Below are positions 33,959-43,216 of a DNA stretch of 64,000 bases, in pieces. Below the pieces are notes generated by a model, which saw only the letters and a list, made by a program, of their open reading frames with translations, made no database searches and was not told the DNA's origin. Within the stretch, counting starts at the first letter, position 1, and each line of letters opens with the position of its first letter. The translations under genes and the position numbers were made by a program. The DNA is from Cellulomonas shaoxiangyii (GTDB lineage Bacteria > Actinomycetota > Actinomycetes > Actinomycetales > Cellulomonadaceae), in NCBI RefSeq assembly GCF_004798685.1, contig NZ_CP039291.1, forward strand, positions 806,001 through 870,000, given 5' to 3'.

Positions 33959-36268
33959 ATGCAGCTCGGTGCCACGAGCATCACGATCGTCGCCGCCATC
34001 GCGGTGATCGCGATGGCCGCCCTGGTCGTCGCGGCGGTGCTCCGTCGTCAGGTCCTCGCCGCGGGCGAGGGCACGGTGTCCATGCAGCAGATCGCGCAAG
34101 CGGTGCAGGAGGGGGCGTCGGCGTACCTGCGGCGGCAGTTCCGCACCCTCGCCGTCTTCGCCGCCGTCGTGTGCGCGCTGCTCTTCCTCCTGCCGGGCGA
34201 CGGGGGCGTCAAGCTCGGGCGGTCGTTGTTCTTCCTGGTCGGCGCCGGGTTCTCGGCCGCCATCGGGTTCCTCGGCATGTGGCTCGCGACGCGCGCGAAC
34301 CTGCGCGTCGCCGCGGCGGCGTCGCTGCCGGGCGGCCGGGCCGAGGGTGCGCGGATCGCGATCCGCACGGGCGGCGTCGTCGGCATGTCCGTCGTCGGGC
34401 TCGGCCTGCTGGGCGCCGCGGCGGTCGTCCTCCTCTACGGGCAGGAGGCGCCGGCCGTGCTCGAGGGCTTCGGGTTCGGTGCGGCGCTGCTCGCCATGTT
34501 CATGCGGGTCGGCGGCGGCATCTTCACCAAGGCCGCCGACGTCGGCGCCGACCTGGTCGGCAAGGTCGAGCAGAACATCCCCGAGGACGACCCGCGCAAC
34601 GCGGCGACGATCGCCGACAACGTGGGCGACAACGTCGGCGACTGCGCCGGCATGGCGGCGGACCTGTTCGAGTCGTACGCGGTCATGCTGGTCGCCGCGC
34701 TCATCCTCGGCCGGGCGGCGTTCGGCGAGCAGGGCATGGTGTTCCCCCTGATCGTCACCGCGGTCGGCGCGCTCGTCGCCGGCCTCGGCGTGGCGATCAC
34801 GCGGGTGCGCGGGTCGGAGAGCGGCCTGACGGCGATCAACCGCGGGTTCTACGTCTCGGCGCTCGTGGGCGTCCTGCTGGCCGCCGTCGCGGCCTACCTG
34901 TACCTGCCGTCGTCGTTCACCGCCCTCACGGGCGGCACGGCCGGCCTCGAGACGCACGGCGGCGACCCGCGGCTCATCGCGTCGGTGGCCGTGCTCATCG
35001 GCGTCGTGCTGGCGGGCGTGATCCTCTGGGTCACGGGCTACTTCACCGGGACGACCAGCAAGCCCACGCTGCACGTCGCGCGGACCACCCTCACCGGTGC
35101 GGCCACCGTCGTCCTGTCCGGCATCGGCGTGGGGTTCGAGTCGGCGGTCTACACCGCGGGCATCATCGCGGCCGCGATCTGCGGCGTGTTCCTGCTCGCC
35201 GGCGGCTCCGTGCCGCTCGCGCTGTTCCTCATCGCGCTCGCCGGCTGCGGCCTGCTCACGACCGTCGGCGTCATCGTCGCGATGGACACCTTCGGCCCGG
35301 TCAGCGACAACGCGCAGGGCATCGCCGAGATGTCCGGCGACGTCACGCCGGAGGGCGCGCAGATCCTCACCGACCTCGACGCCGTCGGGAACACCACGAA
35401 GGCCGTCACCAAGGGCATCGCGATCGCGACCGCCGTCCTCGCGGCCACCGCGCTGTTCGGCTCGTACGCCGACGCGGTCGCGACCGCGCTGCGGGAGGTC
35501 ACCGGCGACGTCGGGGACGACCTGGCCGTCGCGATGATGTCGTACGACATCATCAGCCCGGTCACGCTCGTCGGGGTCATCCTCGGCGGCGCGGTCGTGT
35601 TCCTGTTCTCCGGGCTGGCCGTCGACGCGGTGACGCGGGCCGCCGGTGCGATCGTCTTCGAGGTGCGCCGCCAGTTCCGCGAGCACCCCGGCATCATGAC
35701 CGGCGAGGTGCGCCCCGAGTACGGCCGGGTCGTCGACATCTGCACGCGCGACTCCCTGCGGGAGCTCGCCACCCCGGGCCTGCTCGCCGCGTTCTCGCCC
35801 ATCGCGGTCGGCTTCGGCCTGGGCGTCGGCCCGCTCGCCGGGTTCCTCGCGGGCGCCATCGGCACCGGTGTCCTCATGGCCGTGTTCCTCGCGAACTCCG
35901 GCGGCACCTGGGACAACGCGAAGAAGATCATCGAGGACGGCAGCTACGGCGGGAAGGGCTCGCCCGCACACGCCGCGGCGGTCATCGGCGACACGGTCGG
36001 CGACCCGTTCAAGGACACCGCCGGCCCCGCCATCAACCCGCTCCTGAAGGTGATGAACCTGGTCGCCGTGCTCATCGCCCCGGCGATCGTGATGCTGTCC
36101 GCCGGCGACGAGGCCAACCACACCGCGCGCCTGGGCATCGCGGTCACCGCGACGCTCATCGCGTTCGGCGCGGTCGTCGCGTCCCGGCTCCGCGCGGCCC
36201 GCGTCGACCGCGAGGGGCGGCTCGAGCACGAGACGCACCTCCTGGAGGACGGACAGCGCGTCGGCTGA
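33959..36268 (+). CDS. hppA: Membrane H+-translocating pyrophosphatase (K+-independent type)
   Basis: Pumps protons outward using pyrophosphate hydrolysis. 769 residues with about 15-16 membrane helices. The pyrophosphate-binding loop reads DVGADLVGKVE, followed by IPEDDPRNAATIADNVGDNVGDCAGMAADLFESY; a second acidic motif is DNAQGIAEM, and a third is GDTVGDPFKDTAGPAINPLLK. GNTTKAVTKG has Lys at the position that marks the K+-independent subfamily. ATG 33959 is used (ATG 33955 is out of frame); GGAGG lies just upstream. A strong hairpin follows. Confidence 0.96.
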   Translation: MQLGATSITIVAAIAVIAMAALVVAAVLRRQVLAAGEGTVSMQQIAQAVQEGASAYLRRQFRTLAVFAAVVCALLFLLPGDGGVKLGRSLFFLVGAGFSAAIGFLGMWLATRANLRVAAAASLPGGRAEGARIAIRTGGVVGMSVVGLGLLGAAAVVLLYGQEAPAVLEGFGFGAALLAMFMRVGGGIFTKAADVGADLVGKVEQNIPEDDPRNAATIADNVGDNVGDCAGMAADLFESYAVMLVAALILGRAAFGEQGMVFPLIVTAVGALVAGLGVAITRVRGSESGLTAINRGFYVSALVGVLLAAVAAYLYLPSSFTALTGGTAGLETHGGDPRLIASVAVLIGVVLAGVILWVTGYFTGTTSKPTLHVARTTLTGAATVVLSGIGVGFESAVYTAGIIAAAICGVFLLAGGSVPLALFLIALAGCGLLTTVGVIVAMDTFGPVSDNAQGIAEMSGDVTPEGAQILTDLDAVGNTTKAVTKGIAIATAVLAATALFGSYADAVATALREVTGDVGDDLAVAMMSYDIISPVTLVGVILGGAVVFLFSGLAVDAVTRAAGAIVFEVRRQFREHPGIMTGEVRPEYGRVVDICTRDSLRELATPGLLAAFSPIAVGFGLGVGPLAGFLAGAIGTGVLMAVFLANSGGTWDNAKKIIEDGSYGGKGSPAHAAAVIGDTVGDPFKDTAGPAINPLLKVMNLVAVLIAPAIVMLSAGDEANHTARLGIAVTATLIAFGAVVASRLRAARVDREGRLEHETHLLEDGQRVG

Positions 36269-36307
36269 CGCGACATGCCCGGGCGGCGCCCGGGAGCACG
36301 GCCCCGA

Positions 36308-36356
36308 ACGCCAGGAGCGCCCGGCCCCCACGCGGGGGACCGGGCGCTCCTGGCGT
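36308..36356. terminator. Strong bidirectional terminator hairpin
   Basis: A 17-bp perfect arm (ACGCCAGGAGCGCCCGG) and then CCCCC/GGGGG around the loop ACGC, with one bulged A. Lies between the convergent hppA and lipoprotein genes. Confidence 0.88.
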
Positions 36357-36383
36357 GCGCGGCGGGACGGTGCCCGCCGGGTG

Positions 36384-37070
36384 TCACCGGCGCAGGGTGT
36401 AGGACAGGCTGACCGGCTCGCTGCTCTCGTCGACGGCGCTCGTCGTCGTGAGCGTCAGGGTGTCGTCCGTGCACGTGACGGTCGAGGCGGTCGGGGGAGC
36501 GGCCTCCATGCCGGCCTCCGTCGAGCCCTCGGGGATCTCGAGCGGCTCACCGTTCATCGAGCCGCTCGTGGTGACCGTCAGGCCGCTCGTGTCGATGTCG
36601 GCGAGCGTGAGCTGGTCGCCCTCGAGCGTCCACGACCCCGTCATCGTCCCGGTCGACGTCGACTCGGTGACGATCTCCATGCCCTCGGCCGCGATCGTCA
36701 CCCCGGAGGACATGTTCGCGGTGCTGGAGAACGCGCCGCCCTCGGCGAAGTCGTACGTGCCGTCGCCCGTGACGGACATCTGCAGGTCGCCGACCTCTTC
36801 CTCGCCGATGGCGAGCAGCTCGGTCATCGCCTCCTGCATCGCGGCCGTGTCGACGTTCCAGGTGCCCAGGATGCACTCCTGGAGGTCGCCGCCCGCGGCG
36901 GCCCCGGCGTCCGGCGTCTCCTCGGCGTCGCCCGTCTCCTCGGCGGACGGCGTGGACGACGCCGACGAGCCCGAGGCCGTGGGTGCCGGGTCGTCGCCAC
37001 CGCCCGTGCAGGCGGTGGTGAGCAGCAGGGCGGTCGCGGCCGTGGCGGCCAGCGCGAGCGGTCGTCGCAC
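36384..37070 (-). CDS. Putative lipoprotein of unknown function
   Basis: 228 residues. Signal with Arg-Arg, a hydrophobic stretch LALAATAATALLLTTAC and a lipobox Cys, then an acidic Ser/Thr/Glu/Ala-rich spacer (SSASSTPSAEETGDAEETP). The folded part has paired Cys (ECILGTW, VTCTDD) and many beta-strand-like Thr-rich segments (TGTMTGSWTLEGDQLTL). GTG 37070 has GAGGAG 6 bp upstream; a longer frame exists but would put residues before the signal. Probably anchored outside the membrane. No family recognised; repeated GTMTGSW-like strands suggest a beta-barrel or lipocalin-like fold. Confidence 0.8.
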   Translation of the reverse strand: MRRPLALAATAATALLLTTACTGGGDDPAPTASGSSASSTPSAEETGDAEETPDAGAAAGGDLQECILGTWNVDTAAMQEAMTELLAIGEEEVGDLQMSVTGDGTYDFAEGGAFSSTANMSSGVTIAAEGMEIVTESTSTGTMTGSWTLEGDQLTLADIDTSGLTVTTSGSMNGEPLEIPEGSTEAGMEAAPPTASTVTCTDDTLTLTTTSAVDESSEPVSLSYTLRR

Positions 37071-37200
37071 AGGTTCTCCTCGAGCAGGCTGCGCCCTCAC
37101 GGCCTCGGCCGGGCGCAGGGTGGGTTCGTCCGGGCCAACCTACGCGGAACCGCGGGACGGGTCACCCGAGCGGAGGCACGGCCGGGCCCCGCCGCGGTGC

Positions 37201-40197
37201 TCAGCGCACCTCGACGTCGTCGATCACGTGGTCGCCCGCGTTGAGGTAGAGGTGCAGGCCCTTGACGTCCGCGAGTCCGGCGGCGCACTCCGGGGACAGG
37301 GTGGTGAGGTCCACCACGACGTCCTGCGTCGGCCCGTCGACCCACCCGGCCTGGCCCGTCTCGCACCACTGCCACGACGGGCCGACCTGCAGCGCGAGCT
37401 TCGTGTCGAAGCCCGTGGTGGCGTCGGCGTCGAGGACGAGCCGGGTGCGCCCCGTCAGGTCGAGCGTGGCGTTCACCCCCACCCAGGTGCCGTCGGTCCC
37501 GGCGCTGACGGCCAGCGCGCCGTCGGCCGCGGTCGCCGTGCCGCTCATCGCCGACCAGCCCTGGGCGCCGTCCGCGAAGTCGAACAGCACGACGGGGTCG
37601 AGCGGCTCGGGCAGCGCGTCGAACCGGTACAGGTACCGGGCCAGCTCCTGGCGCAGCACGGGTCGCAGCAGCCCGAACCGCGTGGGTGACTCCGCCTCCA
37701 CCACCCCCGTCTGCGTCGCCCACAGCACCGCGTCGCGGGCCGCGCCCGGCACGTCGCGGTACGGCAGGTCACCCTCGACGTCGGGCTCGCCCGCGAGCCG
37801 GTACAGCCACACGGCCGCGGTCGTGCGGTCCAGCGGCAGCCAGGGCAGGAACAGCGGGAGCGGGCGGCTGTCCGCGACCTGCTCCGCCGCGAGCCACTCG
37901 ACCGGCGTGAAGGCCCGGTGCCCGCGGGGCACGTCCCAGAACGTCGGGTACCGCACGGACGGGGCCGCCGGGGCACCGGCGTACGCGTGCAGCAGCCTCG
38001 CCGCGTCGGCGCGCAGCACAGCGGACCGCGGGCGGAACGTGCCGTCGGCGTACCCGTCGTCCAGGCCGCGGGCGTGCAGCCACAGGATCTCCGCCTCGTA
38101 CGGGTGGCCCCTCGGCACGTCGGGGAACAGCGGGGGCGGCTCGGTGCCGGGCAGCGCGGCGATCGCGTCGACCACGATCGAGCCCGACGTCGCCCCGCCC
38201 TCGGCCGCGTTGACGTAGACGTTGAGCTGCTCGATCGCGCGCAGGTCGGCATCGCTGATGCGGCGGTCGGCGTTCGCCGTGTCCCAGGGCGCGGGGCGCC
38301 AGTCGACGAACGGGATCGTCACCTGCTGCGGCTCGTCGCCCGCCAGCGACGGGTACGCCTCGTAGGAGACGCCGCCGGCCTTGAGCTGCAGGACCATCCG
38401 GTTGCCCGACCCGTCCGGGGCGACCCACACGGTCAGCTCGTTGAAGTCCGACCAGTCGCCGCTGATCTGCTTGCCGATCCCGGTGTACGTCTGCGTCGCG
38501 AAGTCGTAGTCGAGCCGCAGCGCCTTGGCGCCCTGCCCGACGTCGTCCGTCTCGAGCGTCACGGTGTTCGCGCCGTAGGACACGTACTCGGCGCGCAGCG
38601 CCGTGTCGTCGCCGTAGCCCTCGAAGTCGTCGACCACGCCGGGCGCGAAGGTCGGGCGCGGCCCGAGGACGACCTCGGACGTCTCGGTGAGCAGCACCTC
38701 GCCGTCGACCGTGACGCGCGCCGTGAGCGTGCGCGTGCTGTTGTCGAGCCGGTCGGCGGGGACCGTGAGCTCCGCCGTCCACCACAGCCCCCCGTCGTGG
38801 GTCAGCTCGACCACCTGCTCCTCCTCGCCGCGCGCGACGGTCACCTGGACCGCGTCCGCCTCGACGTTGTCCACGGCGACGCGCAGGGTCGTCGGGCTCG
38901 TCGCGACGCGGGCGCCGTCGGCGGGGCTCACGACGTGCGCCAGCGGCGGCTGGGCCGTCGTGGCGAGGTCGCGCCCGAAGACGTCGTCGAGGTCGAGGTC
39001 GTCGGACATCGCCGTGAACGGGTCGTCGACGAACGCCTGGAAGTCCGGCACCAGCGGGTCGTCACCGACGGGCACGAAGTGCTGGCCCGCGTCGAAGTTC
39101 GCCCACGTCTGCATGTACGCGTTGCGGCGCGCGCCCGGGTCCGCGGCGATCGCCGCGAGCACCTTCGTGAACCACTGCTCCGGGCTCGAGCCGTTCGTGC
39201 CGACGCCCCCGGTCACGCCGAACTCCGTGAACGCCGAGACCTTGCCCTTCGCGTCGGCGACCCGCGCGATCATCGCGAGGTCCGCGACGAGGCCGTCGAG
39301 GAACGCCTGCGAGCCCGTGTCGTCGTACGTGTCGAGGCCGAGCACGTCGACGAACGCGTCCCCGGGGTAGGTGCGCAGGTAGACGTCCTCGTTGCCGCCG
39401 AACCCGCCGCCGGGCCCCCACGCGTAGAGGAAGTTCTCGACGCCCTTGACGTCGCGCAGGTACTCGACGGTGTAGCGGTAGAGCTCCTTGTACTCGCCCG
39501 GCGACCCGAACGCGGCGCCCCACCAGAACCACGAGCCCGCGTTCTCGTGCCACGGGCGGAAGATGATCGGGATGAGCTCGCCGTCCGCGCCGCGGGCCTG
39601 GCCGGCCAGCGTCGCGATGTCGTCGAGGTAGGCGTTGAGGTCGTCGTGGTGCGAGCCGCCCGGCAGCACCGCGCGCAGGGCGTCGCCCGACGTGTCGTAG
39701 AACGAGCCGCCGGTGACGAAGTTCTCGATGTGTGCGCTGATCGTGTTGACGCCCCCGATCGCGTGCGCCTTCTCGATGTGGTCGGCGAACGCCGCGACGT
39801 TCTCGGCGCGCGTGGCGTCGGCGCGGCCGGGGCGCTCGTCGCCCGCGATGATCAGGGTGTCCCACCCGAAGACCGCCGGGAAGTCGCCGTAGGTGTTCTC
39901 CAGGTCGGACGTCGTGCCGTCGGGCGTGCCGACGGTGAGGCCGAAGGACGTCGTGTGCTGGTGGCCGACGAGCACCTCCTCGCCGCGGACGTCGTCCAGG
40001 TAGGAGAAGAGCGACCGGGTCGCCGCGGTGGCGTCCGGGTCGACCACCGTGACGGTGCCGGGGGGTCCCGGGACGGCTGCGGGCCGTGGCGCCGCCGTGG
40101 CGGGCGCCGCGAGCAGCGCGGTGGTCAGGGCGGTGGCGACGGCGCAGGTGGCGGCCACGAGCCGCCGGGCGCGTGCGCGGGGTGCGGGGTTCGGCAT
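37201..40197 (-). CDS. Cell-surface modular beta-mannanase, GH26 with CBM23-like and SLH domains
   Basis: 998-residue exo-enzyme. Order: signal peptide (1-36), GH26 catalytic domain (about 45-400) with acid/base Glu218 in PWHENAG and nucleophile Glu325 in FTEFGV, an Ig-like module (415-510), a CBM23-like mannan-binding module (about 520-685, DDFEGYGDDTALRAEYVSYG), three SLH-type repeats (690-862, FPDVPRGHPYEAEILWLHARG, then FWDVPRGHRAFTPVEWLA, then YRDVPGAARDAVLWA), and a C-terminal beta-sandwich domain (about 868-998) of unknown function. This matches the module order of Cellulomonas fimi Man26A. SLH repeats usually anchor proteins to cell-wall polymers. ATG 40197 has a clear signal; an upstream motif is shared with the GH5 mannanase. 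Confidence 0.94.
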   Translation of the reverse strand: MPNPAPRARARRLVAATCAVATALTTALLAAPATAAPRPAAVPGPPGTVTVVDPDATAATRSLFSYLDDVRGEEVLVGHQHTTSFGLTVGTPDGTTSDLENTYGDFPAVFGWDTLIIAGDERPGRADATRAENVAAFADHIEKAHAIGGVNTISAHIENFVTGGSFYDTSGDALRAVLPGGSHHDDLNAYLDDIATLAGQARGADGELIPIIFRPWHENAGSWFWWGAAFGSPGEYKELYRYTVEYLRDVKGVENFLYAWGPGGGFGGNEDVYLRTYPGDAFVDVLGLDTYDDTGSQAFLDGLVADLAMIARVADAKGKVSAFTEFGVTGGVGTNGSSPEQWFTKVLAAIAADPGARRNAYMQTWANFDAGQHFVPVGDDPLVPDFQAFVDDPFTAMSDDLDLDDVFGRDLATTAQPPLAHVVSPADGARVATSPTTLRVAVDNVEADAVQVTVARGEEEQVVELTHDGGLWWTAELTVPADRLDNSTRTLTARVTVDGEVLLTETSEVVLGPRPTFAPGVVDDFEGYGDDTALRAEYVSYGANTVTLETDDVGQGAKALRLDYDFATQTYTGIGKQISGDWSDFNELTVWVAPDGSGNRMVLQLKAGGVSYEAYPSLAGDEPQQVTIPFVDWRPAPWDTANADRRISDADLRAIEQLNVYVNAAEGGATSGSIVVDAIAALPGTEPPPLFPDVPRGHPYEAEILWLHARGLDDGYADGTFRPRSAVLRADAARLLHAYAGAPAAPSVRYPTFWDVPRGHRAFTPVEWLAAEQVADSRPLPLFLPWLPLDRTTAAVWLYRLAGEPDVEGDLPYRDVPGAARDAVLWATQTGVVEAESPTRFGLLRPVLRQELARYLYRFDALPEPLDPVVLFDFADGAQGWSAMSGTATAADGALAVSAGTDGTWVGVNATLDLTGRTRLVLDADATTGFDTKLALQVGPSWQWCETGQAGWVDGPTQDVVVDLTTLSPECAAGLADVKGLHLYLNAGDHVIDDVEVR

Positions 40198-40296
40198 CGA
40201 CCCTCCCGGGGAGTGCCGGCCGCGCCGTCGCGACCGGACCGACTTCGTCAAGCTAGCAAACAAAGTCCGCGCGGGACAGAAGCCGTGAATCGCGCG

Positions 40297-40308
40297 AATC
40301 GCTTCGCC
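40297..40308 (-). promoter_or_regulatory. Putative LacI-type operator upstream of the GH26 mannanase
   Basis: On the coding strand GGCGAAGCGATTCGCGCGATTC, shown here in two pieces: GGCGAAGCGATT and a CGCGCGATTC continuation. GAAGCGATTC fits GAAnCGnTTC. It lies about 100 bp before the start and matches the GH5 upstream site (4520-4530). In the divergent direction it is about 55 bp before the phosphatase-like gene. Confidence 0.42.
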
Positions 40309-40362
40309 CGAGCGTCTAGCGTTCGGCCCCGGACGCACACGCCACGACCCGACGGAGGAGCC

Positions 40363-41067
40363 GTGCCCGGAGAGGACGTCCGCACCCTGCGCGTCATGAC
40401 GTACAACCTGCGCGGGCTGCGGCAGGAGGTCGACGCGCTCGTCGACGTCGTGCGCACCGCCCGCCCCGACGTGCTCGCGGTGCAGGAGCCGCCACGCCGC
40501 CTGCGGGGGCGGTGGCAGCTGCGGCGCTTCGCCGCCCGGACCGGCATGCGCGTCGCCGTCGCGGGCGGGGGAGCGCGCACGACCGCGCTCCTCGTCGCCC
40601 CGCACCGCTCCGTGCACGACGCGCACGCGCTGCGCCTGCCGTGGCGGCCCGGCCTCACGCGGCGCGGCGCGGCGACCGCACGCGTCGACGGCGTGCGGGT
40701 CGTCGTCGTGCACCTCGGGCTGCGCGCCGACGAGCGCGCGCGCCACGTGGCGCTGGTCTCCGGCCTGCTGGCCGCGCGGCGGGACGCCGACGCGCCCGTC
40801 CTGGTCGCGGGCGACCTCAACGAGCGGCCCGGCGGGCCGTCGTGGGCCACGCTGCTCTCCGCCGCGGGCGGTCTCCAGGACGCCGCGACCACCGCCGGCG
40901 CGGACCACCCGACGTACCCGGCCGACGCTCCCCGCGTCCGCATCGACGTCGTGCTCGTCGACGCACGGATGACCGTCCGCGGCGCGCGCGTGCCCGACGA
41001 CGCACCCGTGGGCGTCGCCAGCGACCACCGCCCGCTCGTCGTCGAGGTGGCGCTGCCGGCCGCGTGA
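40363..41067 (+). CDS. Endonuclease/exonuclease/phosphatase (EEP) family protein
   Basis: 234 residues, metal-dependent phosphoesterase fold. Motifs: RVMTYNLRG, VLAVQEPP, LVAGDLNERPGGPSW, RVRIDVVLVDA, and a terminal VASDHRPLVVEV; these hold the Asn, Glu, Asp, Asn, Asp and His of the EEP active site. The substrate may be nucleic acid, phosphoinositide-like lipid or another phosphodiester; the sequence does not say. No signal peptide. GTG 40363 follows GGAGGAG closely. It is divergent from the GH26 gene. Confidence 0.88.
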   Translation: MPGEDVRTLRVMTYNLRGLRQEVDALVDVVRTARPDVLAVQEPPRRLRGRWQLRRFAARTGMRVAVAGGGARTTALLVAPHRSVHDAHALRLPWRPGLTRRGAATARVDGVRVVVVHLGLRADERARHVALVSGLLAARRDADAPVLVAGDLNERPGGPSWATLLSAAGGLQDAATTAGADHPTYPADAPRVRIDVVLVDARMTVRGARVPDDAPVGVASDHRPLVVEVALPAA

Positions 41068-41191
41068 CGGGGGAGCCGCCGGTGGTGCGAGCGGTGCCCG
41101 GTGACGGGGGATGCCGTGGGGTGGCGTGTGGCGGCGCGACCGGTGACGGGGTGACCGGCCACGGCGGGACCGGTCGCCCGCGCCTGCGACG

Positions 41192-42760
41192 ATGGCGGGC
41201 GTGAACGAGCAGAGCACCCCGGACGCCCCTGTCGTCGACGACGCCCTCGTGGCCGCCCTGCGCGCCGACCTCGACTCCGCCGGGTACACCGTCGACGGCG
41301 TCGACACGCTGCTGGGACCCGTCGCCACCGGTGCGCTGCACCGCGGCGAGGCGGTCCCCGCCCTGCGCGCGACCGCCGACCACGACGACCCCGTCGCGAC
41401 GCTCGTGCGTGCCTTCGTGCTCGGCGCCGCCGTGCCCGGCCGCGCGCTCGCCGCGGCCCTGCCCCGCGTGGGCGTCGACGGCGCCCGGCGGCTGGGCCTG
41501 GTGACGACCGCCGGCACCGGCGCGGACGACGCCGTGCGTGCCGTCGTCGACCTGCGCCCGTACGCCGCCGTCGACGGCGCGGGCGAGGCGGCGTGGTGGG
41601 TCGTCTCCGACCTCGGTGAGCTCGCGACCGGGCGCGCCCTGCGCACCGACCACGTGCTCGGCGTGGGCGGGGCGTCGGTCACGCTCGCCCAGGCCACGGT
41701 GCGCGGCCCGCGCGGACGCGTGCTCGACGTCGGCACGGGGTGCGGGGTGCAGGCGCTGCACGCGGGCCGGCACGCCGAGCACGTCGTCGCCACGGACCTG
41801 TCGAGGCGTGCCCTGGCGTTCGCGCGTTTCACGACCGCGCTCGCGGGCCTCGGCCCGGACCGGGTCGAGCTGCGGCAGGGGTCGATGCTCGAACCCGTCG
41901 CCGGTGAGCAGTTCGACCTCGTCGTCAGCAACCCGCCGTTCGTCATCACCCCGCGCCGCCCGGACGTGCCGGCGTACGACTACCGCGACGGCGGGCGCTC
42001 CGGCGACGACCTCGTGCGCGACCTCGTCACCGGCGTCGGCGACGTGCTCGCTCCCGGCGGCGTGGCGCAGCTGCTCGCCAACTGGGAGGTCCGCCGCGGC
42101 GAGCGCTGGGACGAGCGCATCGGCGCGTGGCTCGACGCCGCCGGGCTCGACGCGTGGGTCGTCCGCCGCGACGAGCAGGACCCCGCCGAGTACGCCGAGA
42201 CGTGGATCCGCGACGGCGGCACCACGCCGGCGGACGGCGCCGCGTGGCGCGACCTGTACGGCGCCTGGCTCGACGACCTCGCGTCGCGGGACGTCGAGAG
42301 CGTCGCGTTCGGGATCGTCACGCTGCGCCGGCCCGTCACCGGGGCGCCGACGCTGCGCCGGCTCGAGGACCGCACGGGGCCCGTGCGTCAGCCGCTCGGC
42401 CCGGTGCTGGCCGCGGGGCTGGAGGCCCACGACGCGCTCGTTCGGCTCGACGACGAGGACCTCGCCGGCCTGCGGCTCTGCGTCGCCGGCGACGTCACCG
42501 AGGAGCGGTACCTCGAGCCCGGCGCGGTCGACCCGAACGTCGTGCTGCTGCGCCAGGGCGGCGGCTTCGGCGTCACCGTGCGCGCCGGCACCGCCCTCGC
42601 GGCGTTCGTCGGCGCGTGCGACGGCGAGCTCACCGCCGGGCAGATCATCGCCGCGCTCGGCTCCCTGCTCGACGTGCCGGCCGACGCGGTGGCGGCCGAC
42701 GTCCTCCCGGCCGCCCGCGGCCTGGTCGCCGACGGCCTCCTCCACCTCCCGACCCCCTGA
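41192..42760 (+). CDS. Class I SAM-dependent methyltransferase (N5-glutamine/N6-adenine type)
   Basis: 522 residues. An N-terminal helical region (1-~165) is followed by a Rossmann methyltransferase with the SAM loop VLDVGTGCGVQALHAG and the catalytic SNPPFV motif, typical of enzymes that methylate an amide or exocyclic amine nitrogen (HemK/PrmC-like or rRNA N2-guanine/N6-adenine). The C-terminal ~170 residues (from TLRRPVTGAPTLRRL) look like a separate winged-helix-type domain. Known actinobacterial proteins of this layout are uncharacterised. ATG 41192; GTG 41201 is possible. It ends right at a C-rich tract. Confidence 0.85.
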   Translation: MAGVNEQSTPDAPVVDDALVAALRADLDSAGYTVDGVDTLLGPVATGALHRGEAVPALRATADHDDPVATLVRAFVLGAAVPGRALAAALPRVGVDGARRLGLVTTAGTGADDAVRAVVDLRPYAAVDGAGEAAWWVVSDLGELATGRALRTDHVLGVGGASVTLAQATVRGPRGRVLDVGTGCGVQALHAGRHAEHVVATDLSRRALAFARFTTALAGLGPDRVELRQGSMLEPVAGEQFDLVVSNPPFVITPRRPDVPAYDYRDGGRSGDDLVRDLVTGVGDVLAPGGVAQLLANWEVRRGERWDERIGAWLDAAGLDAWVVRRDEQDPAEYAETWIRDGGTTPADGAAWRDLYGAWLDDLASRDVESVAFGIVTLRRPVTGAPTLRRLEDRTGPVRQPLGPVLAAGLEAHDALVRLDDEDLAGLRLCVAGDVTEERYLEPGAVDPNVVLLRQGGGFGVTVRAGTALAAFVGACDGELTAGQIIAALGSLLDVPADAVAADVLPAARGLVADGLLHLPTP

Positions 42761-42863
42761 CCCTCCTCCCACCGCCGCCCCCCTGCCCCCTCCCCGGCCC
42801 CCGCCGCCCCCTCGTCCCGCCCATTCGCCTCATCGCACCCCGTCCTCCCCCGTCACCCGCCGT
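42761..42863. other. C-rich tract left of the hairpin-bracketed gene
   Basis: About 100 bp, almost all C and T with scattered G on the + strand (runs such as CCCCCCTGCCCCCTCCCC), so G-rich on the other strand. It mirrors the G-rich tract at 44239-44310 on the far side of the DUF559 gene. No gene. Confidence 0.75.
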
Positions 42864-42919
42864 CGAACCCGGAGTTCCTCAGCACTCAGGGCTCGCGGTG
42901 CCCACCAAGTCCGGGTTCG
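42864..42919. repeat. 56-bp hairpin element, copy 1
   Basis: Arms of 22 nt (42864-42885 and 42898-42919) around a 12-nt loop. Outer part CGAACCCGGA pairs well with TCCGGGTTCG; the inner part near AGCAC/GTGC has several mismatches. The left arm is 21/22 identical to the reverse complement of the right arm of copy 3 (44217-44238). Confidence 0.88.
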
Positions 42920-43030
42920 GCGGACCGGTTCGGCGGTGGGCGGTGGACCGGGTCGGCGGGTGGGCGGCGGATGATCACGTCGGCGGTGGCAGACCACGCG
43001 GCGGTCCTCCCATCGCACCGAGGGGCCCGG

Positions 43031-43086
43031 CGAACCCCGAGTTGGTCAGCGCCTCGGCCGTTCGGTGCCCACCACGTCCGGGGTCG
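43031..43086. repeat. 56-bp hairpin element, copy 2
   Basis: Same geometry as copies 1 and 3: arms 43031-43052 and 43065-43086, loop 12 nt. Starts CGAACCCCGAGTTGGTCAGC and ends CGTCCGGGGTCG, with several mismatches between arms. It lies in the 5' region of the DUF559-like gene, upstream of the start chosen here. Confidence 0.85.
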
Positions 43087-43216
43087 CGACGTCGCATGCC
43101 GGCCGACGGATGACTCCGGAGCGTCGAGCCGACCCAAGCCCGGAGGACCCGTGGCGGCCTCCACCGGTGTGGCGCCGGCGGGACGCGGCCCGGGGTACGC
43201 GCGGTGTCCTGGAGCG

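Noticed and set aside
37201..41949. A 1582-residue extension of the GH26 gene
   Set aside because: The extension is antisense to the EEP and methyltransferase genes, and the signal peptide starts at 40197.
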